In this document: piece after piece, positions 43,664-52,531 of the stretch
Layout: every line of letters starts with the position of its first letter
How positions within the stretch are numbered: position 1 is the first letter of the stretch
Assembly (NCBI GenBank): GCA_009778915.1
Contig: WRFH01000001.1
Location: forward strand, 410,551 to 474,550
DNA length: 64,000 bases
Source: Elusimicrobiota bacterium
Lineage (GTDB): Bacteria > Elusimicrobiota > Elusimicrobia > Elusimicrobiales > Elusimicrobiaceae
Direction: 5' to 3'
Notes under the pieces: generated by a model
What the model was told of the DNA's origin: nothing
Seen by the model: the letters and a program-made list of their open reading frames with translations, nothing else
Database searches by the model: none
Program-made: the position numbers and the translations under genes

Positions 43664-44271
43664 TGAATAAAAAAGGTTTCACCCTCGTGGAAATTTTAGT
43701 GGCTATGTTTCTGACCGGTCTGGTGATGGCCGGGCTGGTGGGGCTTTGGGTTTCTTCGACTAATTTCGCGTCGTCCGGCAAGCAGGAACTTTTGTTAAAA
43801 AATATGTTTTCCGTAGCCGAGATGAAACTTTACAGGGATATCTCGGAAGCGACTTACGCCGACACCGCCAACGCGATTTCGTGCGGGAGCGTGAGCGGAA
43901 AACCGGCGACCAGTTTTCTTGTCTTATATAAAAATTTTTCTCCGGATAAAGACGGAACGGGCGGCTGTCTGGCGCTGCCGCTTACCGTCAGCGGTTATTC
44001 GGTGGTGGCGTATTGTTCCGTTATTGTGGATACTAACGTACCGGCTATATGCAGGATGGAAAGAAGCTGCGCGTGCGGCGTTTTGCCGGCCGCGTGTACC
44101 GGCGGTTCTGCGTGCGGAATGGTTATGAAATATATTTCCAGCGGTCCGTCGGCCTCCGTCGCGCAGAATACAGTCAACGTAAATTTTTCCGCGGCTACGA
44201 CGGTCGGCAAAGAAAACAGGCCGCTGCAGCTGGATTTTAATAAAACTTTTTCTTTTATGGGGGTAGAATAA
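43663..44271 (+). CDS. Minor prepilin, PilW/GspJ-like (copy 1)
   Basis: The track begins at GTG 43660; the ATG at 43663, overlapping the previous TGA, is the more natural start. MNKKG then FTLVEILVAMFLTGLVMAGLVGLWVSSTNFASSGKQELL with Glu5; 202 residues. Closely paralogous to the next gene. FTLVEILVA and the long alpha-1 with ...LWVSST point to a PilW/GspJ-type minor pilin. Cys-rich in the beta domain (CRMERSCACGVLPAACTGGSAC). Confidence 0.85.
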   Translation: MNKKGFTLVEILVAMFLTGLVMAGLVGLWVSSTNFASSGKQELLLKNMFSVAEMKLYRDISEATYADTANAISCGSVSGKPATSFLVLYKNFSPDKDGTGGCLALPLTVSGYSVVAYCSVIVDTNVPAICRMERSCACGVLPAACTGGSACGMVMKYISSGPSASVAQNTVNVNFSAATTVGKENRPLQLDFNKTFSFMGVE

Positions 44272-44909
44272 TGTCTGCCAAAAAAGGATTTACTTTGGTG
44301 GAAATTCTGGTGGCGTTATTTTTGTCCAGCCTGGTTATATCCGGGCTTATAGGGCTTTGGGTTTCCGCCACGAATTTCGCGACGTCGTCCAAGCAGGAAC
44401 TGTTGTGGAGGAACCAACTTTCCGTCGGCGCGCGCAAAATGCAGAAAGATATTATTGAGGCCGTCAGCGTCAGCGTCAGCACCGGCCTGAACAACACTCC
44501 TAATCCTATACCGTGCGAGAAGGGCGGCAAAGCGTTCCTGACTATTTATAAAAATTATTATCCGGACCTGCGCGCCTGCCTGGTGCCCGTGGACCCGAAT
44601 AGCGTGGTAAAAAAAGCTTCCAAAGTGTTTTACTGTTTCATCCCCGACGACAGCGGCAAAAGCGGGAGCATTTTCAGGGAAGAGGGCATTTTCAGATGCG
44701 ACCAGATTACGGAATACAACTGCGTCTGCGACGGCAAGGGCGACCTTATTGTAAAGAACGTCGTTCCCGGCACTATAAGTATTATAGCGCTGACGGGTAT
44801 GGCCAACAGTTTTCAGATTCAGCTGCAAGGTTATCTGGAAGTCGGCAAAAATAACAGGCCGGTAACTATTAATTACGACAAAACGTTTAATTCGATAGGC
44901 GGGCAATAG
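44271..44909 (+). CDS. Minor prepilin, PilW/GspJ-like (copy 2)
   Basis: MSAKKG then FTLVEILVALFLSSLVISGLIGLWVSATNFATSSKQELLWRN with Glu5; 212 residues. Second copy of the preceding gene, with a matching C-terminal NNRPVTINYDKTFNSIGGQ versus ENRPLQLDFNKTFSFMGVE. Start overlaps the previous stop (TAATG). Confidence 0.86.
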   Translation: MSAKKGFTLVEILVALFLSSLVISGLIGLWVSATNFATSSKQELLWRNQLSVGARKMQKDIIEAVSVSVSTGLNNTPNPIPCEKGGKAFLTIYKNYYPDLRACLVPVDPNSVVKKASKVFYCFIPDDSGKSGSIFREEGIFRCDQITEYNCVCDGKGDLIVKNVVPGTISIIALTGMANSFQIQLQGYLEVGKNNRPVTINYDKTFNSIGGQ

Positions 44910-44934
44910 TTAAAAATTTGAGAGGTAAAAATTT

Positions 44935-45309
44935 ATGTCAAATAAAAAAGGTTCTGCTTTAATGCAGGTATTGCTTATAACCATAGTCGTGGCCACCATA
45001 GCGACGGCCATTTTGCGCATAGCTATATCGCGCACGACGACGGCTGCCAATACGGTGCGTACGATTTCCGCCAAAAATATTCTTGAAGGCTGCAACGCGC
45101 AAATACAGTCCCAGCTTGTCCGCGGCCAGCTTTCTACTAACTCGGACGGTTCTTTTACGTCTCAATGTGTAATTCAAGCCGGGCCTACTTCCACAGATAC
45201 TATAACTGTTACCGTTAAAGGCACGCCCGTAAACGATCCGACGACCAATATGACTTATACGAGGCTAGACTTTAATATCCCGGCCGCTGCCGATTTACAA
45301 AAACTATAA
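44935..45309 (+). CDS. PilX/GspK-like minor prepilin lacking Glu5
   Basis: MSNKKG then SALMQVLLITIVVATIATAILRIAISRTT; 124 residues. Position 5 of the mature sequence is Gln, not Glu, and the first residue is Ser. PilX/GspK-type tip pilins often depart from the consensus here. Its place after PilV- and PilW-like genes also fits PilX/GspK. The short beta-domain (QCVIQAGPTSTDTITVTVKGTP) has few Cys. GAGG precedes the ATG. Confidence 0.8.
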   Translation: MSNKKGSALMQVLLITIVVATIATAILRIAISRTTTAANTVRTISAKNILEGCNAQIQSQLVRGQLSTNSDGSFTSQCVIQAGPTSTDTITVTVKGTPVNDPTTNMTYTRLDFNIPAAADLQKL

Positions 45310-45343
45310 TAAAAAGCGCGCCGTTTGCGCCGGAGTTTTAATA

Positions 45344-45832
45344 ATGAAAAAAGGGTTTACACTGATAGAACTGTTGGTTGTCGTGCTTATAATCGGCATT
45401 TTGGCCGCCATTGCCTTGCCGCAGTATTTAAAAGCGGTGGAACAGACGCGGACCGTCGAGGTTTTGACTTCTCTCCGCGCGCTTGCTCAGGCGGAAGAAT
45501 ATTATTTTCTTAACAAAGGTCATTATACCTCTACTATGACGTCGCTTGCAGTCAGTCCTCCGGACGCTAAGTATTATGATATTTCCGTCTCCGATACTCC
45601 CACTTACAACATTACCGCCGTGCGTAAAGGCATAGGCATGGACGGCGACGTGCCGCATTTCCAGTATTTCATGCAAAACCCGACGACCGAGTATATGGGC
45701 ATGATACTCTGCCTGGTGCCCAAAGGCAACGACAACGCCATATCTATATGCGAACACTTGGGCGGTATCGTTGTTCCCGGTTACAGCGACGCTACTTATG
45801 ACGCCTATACGCTGAATCTTAAATCAGAATGA
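45344..45832 (+). CDS. Type IV pilin (major-type)
   Basis: MKKG then FTLIELLVVVLIIGILAAIALPQYLKAVEQTRTVEVLTSL with Glu5; 162 residues. The helix is almost identical to the 36955 pilin. The beta-domain has a Cys pair (MILCLVPKGNDNAISICEHLGG). Its four final bases overlap the next gene's start (ATGA). It may be a second structural pilin or an alternative subunit. Confidence 0.9.
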   Translation: MKKGFTLIELLVVVLIIGILAAIALPQYLKAVEQTRTVEVLTSLRALAQAEEYYFLNKGHYTSTMTSLAVSPPDAKYYDISVSDTPTYNITAVRKGIGMDGDVPHFQYFMQNPTTEYMGMILCLVPKGNDNAISICEHLGGIVVPGYSDATYDAYTLNLKSE

Positions 45833-46512
45833 AAAAAATAATCTTCTTAACCGCCGCGCTGTTTGCCGCCTGCGCCGTTTTCGCGCAGGACGACGACGGG
45901 CCGCCCGCCGTAAAAATTTTTACGCCGGTGCGTATATCTTTCTTCGGCAGCAACGACGGCAACGACAGTTTTCCGGCCAGCGCCAACGTCGTGACGGGTT
46001 TGGATTTCGGTATTTTTTCGGCGCGCACGCCGACGGTGTACGGCGTACAGCTGTCCCCTTTAAGCACGGTAGGGCAGGTGTACGGGATAAAACTTGCGGG
46101 CTTAAGCAATATCGGCAAAGTTTACGGCATTGATTTGGCCGGCATAGGGCTGTCGACGGATACCGTCGGCGTAAAAGCGTCGGTATTTTTTAGAGACGGC
46201 TCTTCCTGCGGCGTGTCCGCGACTATCGTTAACACGGAAAGATATACGGAAGGCATAGCGGCAGCCGGCATTTTGTATACAAGTTATTTTGACGGCATAG
46301 GCGTGTACGGCGTTTACCATACCGCCGCGCTGGGGGACAGCAGATTTAACGGGCTCGGCATCGGGCTGGTTAATATGACGCACAGGCTTAACGGCGTACA
46401 AATCGGGCTTGTCAATTACACCAATTACCTGCGCGGCGTGCAAATCGGGCTTATCAACGTCTCAAAAAGCGGCGGTCTGCCGTTCATGCCGATTATGAAT
46501 ATTGGATTTTAG
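45829..46512 (+). CDS. Exported surface-repeat protein (LA_2272-like)
   Basis: The 227-residue product has a signal peptide (IIFLTAALFAACAVFAQ) and short repeats of the GLxNxxxxxxGVQIGLVN type (LGIGLVNMTHRLNGVQIGLVNYTNYLRGVQIGLINVS), known from the LA_2272 surface repeat family of unknown function. The ATG overlaps the pilin stop by 4 bp, so it is translationally coupled to the pilin operon. The stop overlaps the convergent nuclease gene. Surface location inferred. Confidence 0.8.
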   Translation: MKKIIFLTAALFAACAVFAQDDDGPPAVKIFTPVRISFFGSNDGNDSFPASANVVTGLDFGIFSARTPTVYGVQLSPLSTVGQVYGIKLAGLSNIGKVYGIDLAGIGLSTDTVGVKASVFFRDGSSCGVSATIVNTERYTEGIAAAGILYTSYFDGIGVYGVYHTAALGDSRFNGLGIGLVNMTHRLNGVQIGLVNYTNYLRGVQIGLINVSKSGGLPFMPIMNIGF

Positions 46513-47987
46513 GGAATGTATACTTCTGAGGTTTCAAGGTAGTTGTCTAAGAAAATCATAGCTCTGCAGTCATCTTCATTGTACATTAAAACTTTGTCGA
46601 TTAAATCCTGCCGGCCCGTTCTTTGCCACGCGGTATAAAAAACCATGCTGTCCATGGCGCCGCAGTCGTCCTGCCGCCAGTGGAAACCGAATGCCGGCGC
46701 CGCGGCCTTCAGCGATAAACTGGGCGACGGCAGATAAAACGCTTTTCCGACGAGAATTTTCTGGTCCAGACACATATCCGCCATAGCGTTCATTTTCGCG
46801 GCGATGGCCGGGAATTTGGCCGCTATCGCGCGTATTTTTTTTACTTCGTATTCCGTCCAGTGATATAAAATCGTGTCCGCCGGCTCTTTTATATAGTTGA
46901 AAAAATCCAGAAAGATTTTTTCTTCTTCGTCTTTATTTTTCGCGACGAAAGAAACAAATTTATTTTCCTCTTTATCCCATATTCCTATCAGATAAACAAA
47001 ACTTTCGTTTTCTTTGGTAAAAGTTTCCGTCGCCTCAAAATCAAAGTATAAATTATGTTTCTTGCGCGGCGGAGGGAAAACGCCGGCGGTTTTTAACAGC
47101 GGCATTTTCTTTTCGTACGCTATGGCGGTATAATAACTTTCCGTCGCGAAAGGTTCTTCAATCAGCGCGCGCAGTTTATCCAAATCCGCGGCGGCCATGT
47201 CGGCGGTATTTTTAAAACCGGCATTTTTTAAAATTTCGCGCTGTGCGGGACTTAAGTGCGGCAGCATTAATAAATCTTTTCTTTCCGCGACGATTTTGTT
47301 CGCGTAAACGCGCCACGGCGGCGCGGCGGCTTTGGGCGGTTTGTGCGCTTCGGGCTCTAAAGTGCCGTCTTTAATAGCGCGCCATTTTGCCATTTCTTTT
47401 TCCACGCGCTCCGACAGAAAAATGCAGTTTATATCTGCCTCTTTGCCGTTTAAAATAACTTTCGCGTACGGCGGGAAAACGCCCTGAACCTGCCACAAAA
47501 TTTTGTTTGCAAGCGCGACTTGCAGGCTGTAATGTTCTTTGATGTCGTGCGCGCGTTTTAACTGTATGATTTTATAATGATAGTTGCCGAAAACGCTTTC
47601 CCCGCCTTCCTCGCGGACAAGCAGGTTTATGCTGCAAAAAATATTTTCCGGCAGATTCCACAACATCGCTCCCGCGATTGCCGGCGCGCCGGCGGCCATT
47701 GCGGCCAGAGTTTTTTTAAAGCGGTCGCCTTCCGCGTCCGGGATTATGACGACGGTACCGGGGTAATGTTCCGTAATCCAAGCGTCGCGGTTGCGGCGGT
47801 CGGTTTTGGTTTTAAGGTTTTCGTAGCGGTTGACTTCTTGGACTTTTTCCGTCTGCGGCGCGTGAAAATCGCACCATATGCCGAAAGAGTCCTCAAGCAA
47901 AGAGTACATTTTAGAGGCGTGGAAATCTTTTGTTTCATCCGGAGTCCGTCCGGCGGAAAAGGTATTATACAAATCGTCTGCAAGCAT
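46509..47987 (-). CDS. RecB-like nuclease with RNase H-like C-terminal domain (TM0106 family)
   Basis: The 492-residue protein resembles the TM0106 family. The N-terminal part carries a PD-(D/E)XK-like region. The central segment has a helix-hairpin-helix-like repeat (LLMLPHLSPAQREILKNAGFKNTADMAAADLDKLRALIE). The C-terminal half is an RNase H/DEDD fold starting LYFDFEATET and ending YNEDDCRAM. DNA or RNA processing inferred; the true substrate is unknown. A minus-strand TATAAA ends 8 nt before the ATG and no Shine-Dalgarno is visible. It is divergent from 48067. Confidence 0.83.
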   Translation of the reverse strand: MLADDLYNTFSAGRTPDETKDFHASKMYSLLEDSFGIWCDFHAPQTEKVQEVNRYENLKTKTDRRNRDAWITEHYPGTVVIIPDAEGDRFKKTLAAMAAGAPAIAGAMLWNLPENIFCSINLLVREEGGESVFGNYHYKIIQLKRAHDIKEHYSLQVALANKILWQVQGVFPPYAKVILNGKEADINCIFLSERVEKEMAKWRAIKDGTLEPEAHKPPKAAAPPWRVYANKIVAERKDLLMLPHLSPAQREILKNAGFKNTADMAAADLDKLRALIEEPFATESYYTAIAYEKKMPLLKTAGVFPPPRKKHNLYFDFEATETFTKENESFVYLIGIWDKEENKFVSFVAKNKDEEEKIFLDFFNYIKEPADTILYHWTEYEVKKIRAIAAKFPAIAAKMNAMADMCLDQKILVGKAFYLPSPSLSLKAAAPAFGFHWRQDDCGAMDSMVFYTAWQRTGRQDLIDKVLMYNEDDCRAMIFLDNYLETSEVYIP

Positions 47988-48066
47988 TACTATATTTTAT
48001 AATTTATTTACTTATTTTGCTTTGCCGTGCCGCCGCAAACCAGTTATAAAATATATAATAATTTAA

Positions 48067-49065
48067 ATGATTTCAAGAAATTTAACACTGTTTACTATTT
48101 CTCACGCCGTTATAGATATGGTCTGCATGTGGGCTATGTTTTTTATTTTTGCGGCTAACCCGTATGAAGGTCTGAAATTTGCGGTTATTTACAATTTTTT
48201 TGCATTTGCTTTTCAGCCCCTAGTTGGCATGTTCGCGGATACGGTAAAAAAACCTAAAGAAATTACACTTGTTGGGTATGTGTTAACGGCCGCAGGAATC
48301 ATGTTGTTCCCAAAATTCAATGTCGCGGGCGCAGTAATAATAGGAATTGCAAACGCTATGTTTCACGTCGGAGCAGGTATTATCGTTTATAATTTGAATC
48401 CGAACACCCCAAAATGGCAGGGTGTTTATATCTCGTCTGGCGGAGTGGGCTTGGGACTTGGTGCGCTTGCTGCAAAGGCCGGACTTTCAAATATTTATTT
48501 TTTTGCCGCTTTGATAGTTCTTTTCATTTTGACTTTGTTTATAAAAACACCCGCCGCGGCTTATGCTGTACAGAGAGCAAAATTTAACAAAAATATTTTT
48601 TTCGGTATATTAATTTTGGTTATGACAGCTATTTTTATACGTTCTTTAAGTAGTTTTGACATCGGAGTATTTGTTAACGGCGCGGTGCAGAAATGGTATT
48701 TAATCTTATTTGTGGCGTTAGGTAAAGCCGTCGGCGGTTTTGTTTACGAAAAACTTGGACTTTTGAAGGGTACTGTCCTGCCGCTTATTTTGGCGGGAGT
48801 GCTTTTTCTTTTGGCGGAATATTCTTTTTATTTTGCAGTCATGAGCGCGGCCATAATTTCTATGACGACAGGCGTTACGTTGTACTTCCTGTTTTTGCTT
48901 ATGCCTCGCCGTCCGGGGCTTGCTTTTGGGTTTAACTGCCTTGCGTTGTTTTTAGGTCTTATGATTTTTATGCTCGCAGGGACAATGGGAACAATTGTAA
49001 CAATTTCGCTTTTAGTGATTTTAACATTGTCAGTTTTTATTTCGGGGGGAAAGTTAAATGGCTAA
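48067..49065 (+). CDS. MFS-like multi-pass membrane protein
   Basis: The 332-residue protein has about ten hydrophobic helices (LTLFTISHAVIDMVCMWAMFFIFAANPYEG, VIYNFFAFAFQPLVGMFADTVKKP, ILVMTAIFIRSLSSFDIGVFV). The loop FQPLVGMFADTVKKPKEI recalls an MFS-type motif A. No close family recognised. TATAAT (48054-48059) ends 7 nt before the ATG, so it is probably leaderless. It overlaps the next small membrane gene by 8 bp and the two may form a complex. Codon use looks more AT-rich than the pilus genes. Confidence 0.7.
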   Translation: MISRNLTLFTISHAVIDMVCMWAMFFIFAANPYEGLKFAVIYNFFAFAFQPLVGMFADTVKKPKEITLVGYVLTAAGIMLFPKFNVAGAVIIGIANAMFHVGAGIIVYNLNPNTPKWQGVYISSGGVGLGLGALAAKAGLSNIYFFAALIVLFILTLFIKTPAAAYAVQRAKFNKNIFFGILILVMTAIFIRSLSSFDIGVFVNGAVQKWYLILFVALGKAVGGFVYEKLGLLKGTVLPLILAGVLFLLAEYSFYFAVMSAAIISMTTGVTLYFLFLLMPRRPGLAFGFNCLALFLGLMIFMLAGTMGTIVTISLLVILTLSVFISGGKLNG

Positions 49066-49387
49066 TTTGATTTCTTACTTAATTCCGCTGGGTTTTACAT
49101 TGGCTGTAGAAACGTCATTGGCCGCCGTTATAACGCGGGAAAAGAAATTTGTTTTGCTTTGCGTGATTGTAAACATCTTAACCAACCCCGCGGCGAATAT
49201 GATTGCCCGCTCATGGCCGGAAGTTTTCTTCGGCACAACATACGCCATACCGATAATGGAAGTTTTTATTGTGTTAATAGAGTGGGGCTTTTACTGCGCG
49301 TTTTACAAAAAGAAATATGTGTTTCTGTTTTTCTTCTCGCTTCTTGCCAACGCGGCTTCTTACTTGGTTGGGCTTCTTCTGTTTTGA
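49058..49387 (+). CDS. Small membrane protein partner of the MFS-like gene
   Basis: The 109-residue product has three hydrophobic segments (ISYLIPLGFTLAVETSLAAVI, FVLLCVIVNILTNPAANMI, YAIPIMEVFIVLIEWGFYCAF) plus a fourth at the end (LFFFSLLANAASYLVGLLLF). It overlaps the preceding gene by 8 bp and ends one base before the convergent gene's stop. Unknown function; a transporter subunit is plausible. Confidence 0.65.
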   Translation: MANLISYLIPLGFTLAVETSLAAVITREKKFVLLCVIVNILTNPAANMIARSWPEVFFGTTYAIPIMEVFIVLIEWGFYCAFYKKKYVFLFFFSLLANAASYLVGLLLF

Positions 49388-50218
49388 TTATTCCTTATCG
49401 GGAATGTTCGAATCATTAAAGTCTTTTGGTAAAGTAAAGCGCGTTACAGAACTGTCGGCAACTATTTGTTCGGGGTTCTTTGCGCCGACAAAATATTTGC
49501 ATGCTTCTTGTGCTTTTGAATCTCTAGTGTCAAGTATACAAAATTTCTCGCCATCTAATTTAAACGCAAAACTATAGCGCGAATAGGGCGAATCGGCTTT
49601 AAATAAGCCGACGCTTACTATGTCATTATGAGGACTAAAAATATACGTTGCGCCTTTGTAATCAGTAAAAAATGTTATATCATCCGAAGGTAAAGGTCTA
49701 CGACTAACTATTTTAATACCGATGTCTGACCATTTAGTAGGATTTGTGCCGTTTTTATTTTTATAATTATTGATTTTTTCTACTATATCGCTTAAATCTT
49801 TTATGTGGCCTTTGTATATGCTTAAAGAGGGGGAAATATTAAAGTTTTCCTTATCCCCTTCCTTAAAAGGCAGAAGTTCAAGTCCTAAATTTGTTTTTAC
49901 TATTTTATATTCTTTGTTTACCGTGTCTGAAGATAATGTCGGCCTTGATGTGAAAGTGTCTACGTAGCCAATGAAGTTATCGTCAACATTAATTTCCCAA
50001 GTTTGAAATTTACTGCCCGTGCTTGGGATACATTCTTTTGGTAAAACTTTTACGGTTTTTCCTGTTTTATCGCTTAGCACGGCTATTGTTTTATATTTGT
50101 CGGAATTCACTATTTTGTTACATATGGGAGCAAAGTCATACCCTGGGTAAATAGCTATACCATCCGCCCGCGCGGACATTGCAGTTAATATAAATATTGA
50201 AACGAGTATCCTTTTCAT
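49388..50218 (-). CDS. Secreted protein of unknown function
   Basis: The 276-residue product has a signal peptide (ILVSIFILTAMSARADG) and a mixed alpha/beta body (IYPGYDFAPICNKIVNSDKYKTIAVLSDKTGKTVKVL, FTDYKGATYIFSPHNDIVSVGLF) with three Cys in the mature part. The gene is AT-rich relative to its neighbours. AGGAGG precedes the ATG. No family recognised; periplasmic or surface location inferred. Confidence 0.62.
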   Translation of the reverse strand: MKRILVSIFILTAMSARADGIAIYPGYDFAPICNKIVNSDKYKTIAVLSDKTGKTVKVLPKECIPSTGSKFQTWEINVDDNFIGYVDTFTSRPTLSSDTVNKEYKIVKTNLGLELLPFKEGDKENFNISPSLSIYKGHIKDLSDIVEKINNYKNKNGTNPTKWSDIGIKIVSRRPLPSDDITFFTDYKGATYIFSPHNDIVSVGLFKADSPYSRYSFAFKLDGEKFCILDTRDSKAQEACKYFVGAKNPEQIVADSSVTRFTLPKDFNDSNIPDKE

Positions 50219-50426
50219 ATTATTAATCCTCCTAAATAAAAGAACACATCTGGTTTTGCAAAATTAACAACGCTTTTTTAGAGTAAACGCCACACCACCT
50301 AAAGCAGCAATTAAAACAATAACCGTCACTAAACCAATATTTTATATATTATCATAATGCGGCCGGTTTTAGCTTCGCATAAATATTTCATCTTCAGTGT
50401 TTACCGGTTATATTTTGCGTTTTGGG
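50219..50426. other. Gap between secreted protein and ackA
   Basis: About 208 bp, AT-rich, without a supported gene. On the minus strand a short open stretch reads VTVIVLIAALGGVAFTLKKRC, a membrane segment with a basic end, but there is no convincing start or ribosome site. It may be a remnant of a membrane-anchor tail. Confidence 0.4.
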
Positions 50427-51770
50427 TTACTTTGATTTTGGAGGATTTATAACCGCTTTTAACAGGAAAGGTTTTTTGATTACCTCTTTTAAAAACGCTT
50501 CGTCGCGCAGTTTGTTGCGGTAGGTTTTTTCTTCAAAAATATAATGATATTTTGTGTGAACGTCATAGCGGTTTTCCAATATGGCGACGATGTCCTCGAC
50601 GCCCACCAACTCCTCGTCCGTCGGGATTACGAAAGATTTTACTTTGGAATTTTTGGCCGTGATTTCACTTTCCGCGTTTTTTGTGACGGCGGCGTTGTTG
50701 CGCTCCGCGTCGTAAACAATGCCCATGTATTCCATATCTTTTAAAACTTTCTCGCGGAAAATAGGCCCGCGTTCGCCCACTCCTGCCGTCCATACCACGG
50801 CGTCCACGCGGCCCAGCGCGGCGGCGTACGCGCCGACGTATTTTTTAATGTGGTACGACTCCATATCTATGGCAAGCTGCGCGCGGTGGTCCCCGGCTTC
50901 GGCGGCAAGTTCAATGTCCCGTCTGTCGGCGGATTTGCCGGAAACGGCAAGCACGCCGGATTTTTTGTTAAGCGTGCTGTACATTTCCTGCGCGGTTAAA
51001 TCCGTTTTTCCCATGACGTAAAACGGTATGGCCGGATCAATGTCCCCGCAGCGGGTACCCATGATTACGCCTTCAAGCGGCGTAAGGCCCATCGACGTGT
51101 CAAAACACTTACCGTCTTTGACGGCGGTTATGCTCGCGCCGTTGCCGATGTGGCAGATTATGGCGTTTACTTCCGACGGTTTTTTGCCCAGCAGCACCGC
51201 CGCGCGTTTGGCGCAGTATAAAACGGACGTGCCGTGAAAACCGTATTTTCTTACCTTAAAATCCGTATACCATTCGTACGGCAGCGCGTACATATAAGTA
51301 TGCTCCGGCATGGTCTGGTGGAAAGCGGTGTCCATCACGCAGATGTGTTTTACCGACGGGAAAATTTCCTGCGCTGCCTCTATCCCCATTATGTGCGCCG
51401 GGTTGTGCAGCGGCGCGAGGTCGGAAATATCTTTGAGTTCCTGAAGCACGCTTTTGTCCACGACGACGGACTTTGCGAATTTGCCGCCGTGCACTATGCG
51501 GTGGCCGACGGCGTTTATCACGCCGGTGTCTTTTATTACGCCGTACTCTTTGCTTGTCAGCGTGTCCGCGACGAGTTTGATGGCCTCTTTATGATTTTTG
51601 CATTCGTGTATAAATTCAATTTTATCTTTGCCCGGGCGTTCGTGCGTGATGGCGGAGCCGGGCATTGTCACCCTTTCTACGAGGCCGGCGGCGAGGCTTT
51701 CTTTTTTAGCCCAGTCATAAACGCTGTAACGCACCGACGAGCTGCCGCAGTTTAAAAATAATATTATCAT
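50427..51770 (-). CDS. ackA: Acetate kinase with C-terminal extension
   Basis: The 447-residue protein has all acetate-kinase landmarks: N-terminal NCGSSSVRY, HRIVHGG, MDTAFHQTMP, YGFHGTSVLY, HIGNGASI, MGTRCGDIDP and a GVGERGPIFRE segment. It makes ATP from acetyl phosphate at the end of fermentation. The conventional core ends near residue 400 (DEELVGVEDIVAILEN). A 47-residue basic tail (KYHYIFEEKTYRNKLRDEAF...) is extra. No pta is adjacent. An ATG at 51770 follows GGAGAATAATC. Confidence 0.96.
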   Translation of the reverse strand: MIILFLNCGSSSVRYSVYDWAKKESLAAGLVERVTMPGSAITHERPGKDKIEFIHECKNHKEAIKLVADTLTSKEYGVIKDTGVINAVGHRIVHGGKFAKSVVVDKSVLQELKDISDLAPLHNPAHIMGIEAAQEIFPSVKHICVMDTAFHQTMPEHTYMYALPYEWYTDFKVRKYGFHGTSVLYCAKRAAVLLGKKPSEVNAIICHIGNGASITAVKDGKCFDTSMGLTPLEGVIMGTRCGDIDPAIPFYVMGKTDLTAQEMYSTLNKKSGVLAVSGKSADRRDIELAAEAGDHRAQLAIDMESYHIKKYVGAYAAALGRVDAVVWTAGVGERGPIFREKVLKDMEYMGIVYDAERNNAAVTKNAESEITAKNSKVKSFVIPTDEELVGVEDIVAILENRYDVHTKYHYIFEEKTYRNKLRDEAFLKEVIKKPFLLKAVINPPKSK

Positions 51771-51795
51771 GATTATTCTCCAACGGAAAGTAAAA

Positions 51796-51828
51796 ATACC
51801 GTCGCGTTGCCGCGCACGGTGTTTTTAT
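51796..51828 (-). terminator. Terminator after the 51866 gene
   Basis: Minus-strand ACCGTGCGCG/CGCGACGGT stem with GCAA loop, followed by ATTTTTAC. Confidence 0.7.
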
Positions 51829-51865
51829 TATTATACAAAATAGACAAGAAACGTCGTTGCCGCAG

Positions 51866-52531
51866 TTATTTAACAGTTACGGCCAGTTTCTGCCATTCGG
51901 CCAGGTAACCGTCATGCTTGCCGTCTTGGTCAACCCACGGAAGGTTATAACTAAGGTCCGCCTTGAAATTACCGGAGTATTCCTGCGGCGCGTCTTTCTT
52001 TAAAGCTTCGGCGTTAAACTCGACGTTGTCTGGCAGCGCGACGTAAGCGTATGCCGGCACGCCTTGTTTGGCAGCGTCGTCCGCGTTATAAACGGCAAAG
52101 ACTATCATGTTTGTCTTGGTGCCGTTCAGCCACACCTGAAGCCTGTTATTTCCCGGGGCCGTTTCCAGTTCAAAAAATAATCCGTCCGCATTGCGGTATA
52201 CGTTTAGTTTTTTGAAAAAGTTTTGCTTAGCCAGCTTCACATCATTGGTTCCTGATATCTTAATGTCGCTGGTAAGAAAATCTTTCCCGGACGTCATAAC
52301 TTCTTTAGGCAGCAGCCGACCGGTAATTCTCAAGATATTGTTCTCCGCAGCTCCGCTGTTTTTTACGGGTTGCAGAGTTTTGGGTTTATCTTGATAAGGC
52401 TGCGCGATAGAGTCCGTTATCTGCGCGGAATCAAGCCGCAGGTCCGCTAAGGACGCGGCTCTGCTCCCCGCACAGAGGGGTAAGGCAAACGTCATAGACA
52501 GCAAGAGTGCCGTCGTTTTTTGGTTTTTCAT
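51866..52531 (-). CDS. Secreted protein of unknown function
   Basis: The 221-residue product has a signal peptide (TTALLLSMTFALPLCAGSRA) and a beta-rich domain (LFFELETAPGNNRLQVWLNGTKTNMIVFAVYN, YAYVALPDNVEFNAEALKKDA, GNFKADLSYNLPWVDQDGKHDGYLAEWQKLAVTV). The shape suggests a carbohydrate-binding-like or DOMON-like sandwich, but I do not recognise a family. AGGAGAAAAAA precedes the ATG and a minus-strand TATAAT (52580-52575) supplies a promoter. Confidence 0.62.
   Translation of the reverse strand: MKNQKTTALLLSMTFALPLCAGSRAASLADLRLDSAQITDSIAQPYQDKPKTLQPVKNSGAAENNILRITGRLLPKEVMTSGKDFLTSDIKISGTNDVKLAKQNFFKKLNVYRNADGLFFELETAPGNNRLQVWLNGTKTNMIVFAVYNADDAAKQGVPAYAYVALPDNVEFNAEALKKDAPQEYSGNFKADLSYNLPWVDQDGKHDGYLAEWQKLAVTVK

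Noticed and set aside
50219-50426. Short minus-strand membrane-segment ORF
   Set aside because: No ribosome site or supported start; listed only as gap content.
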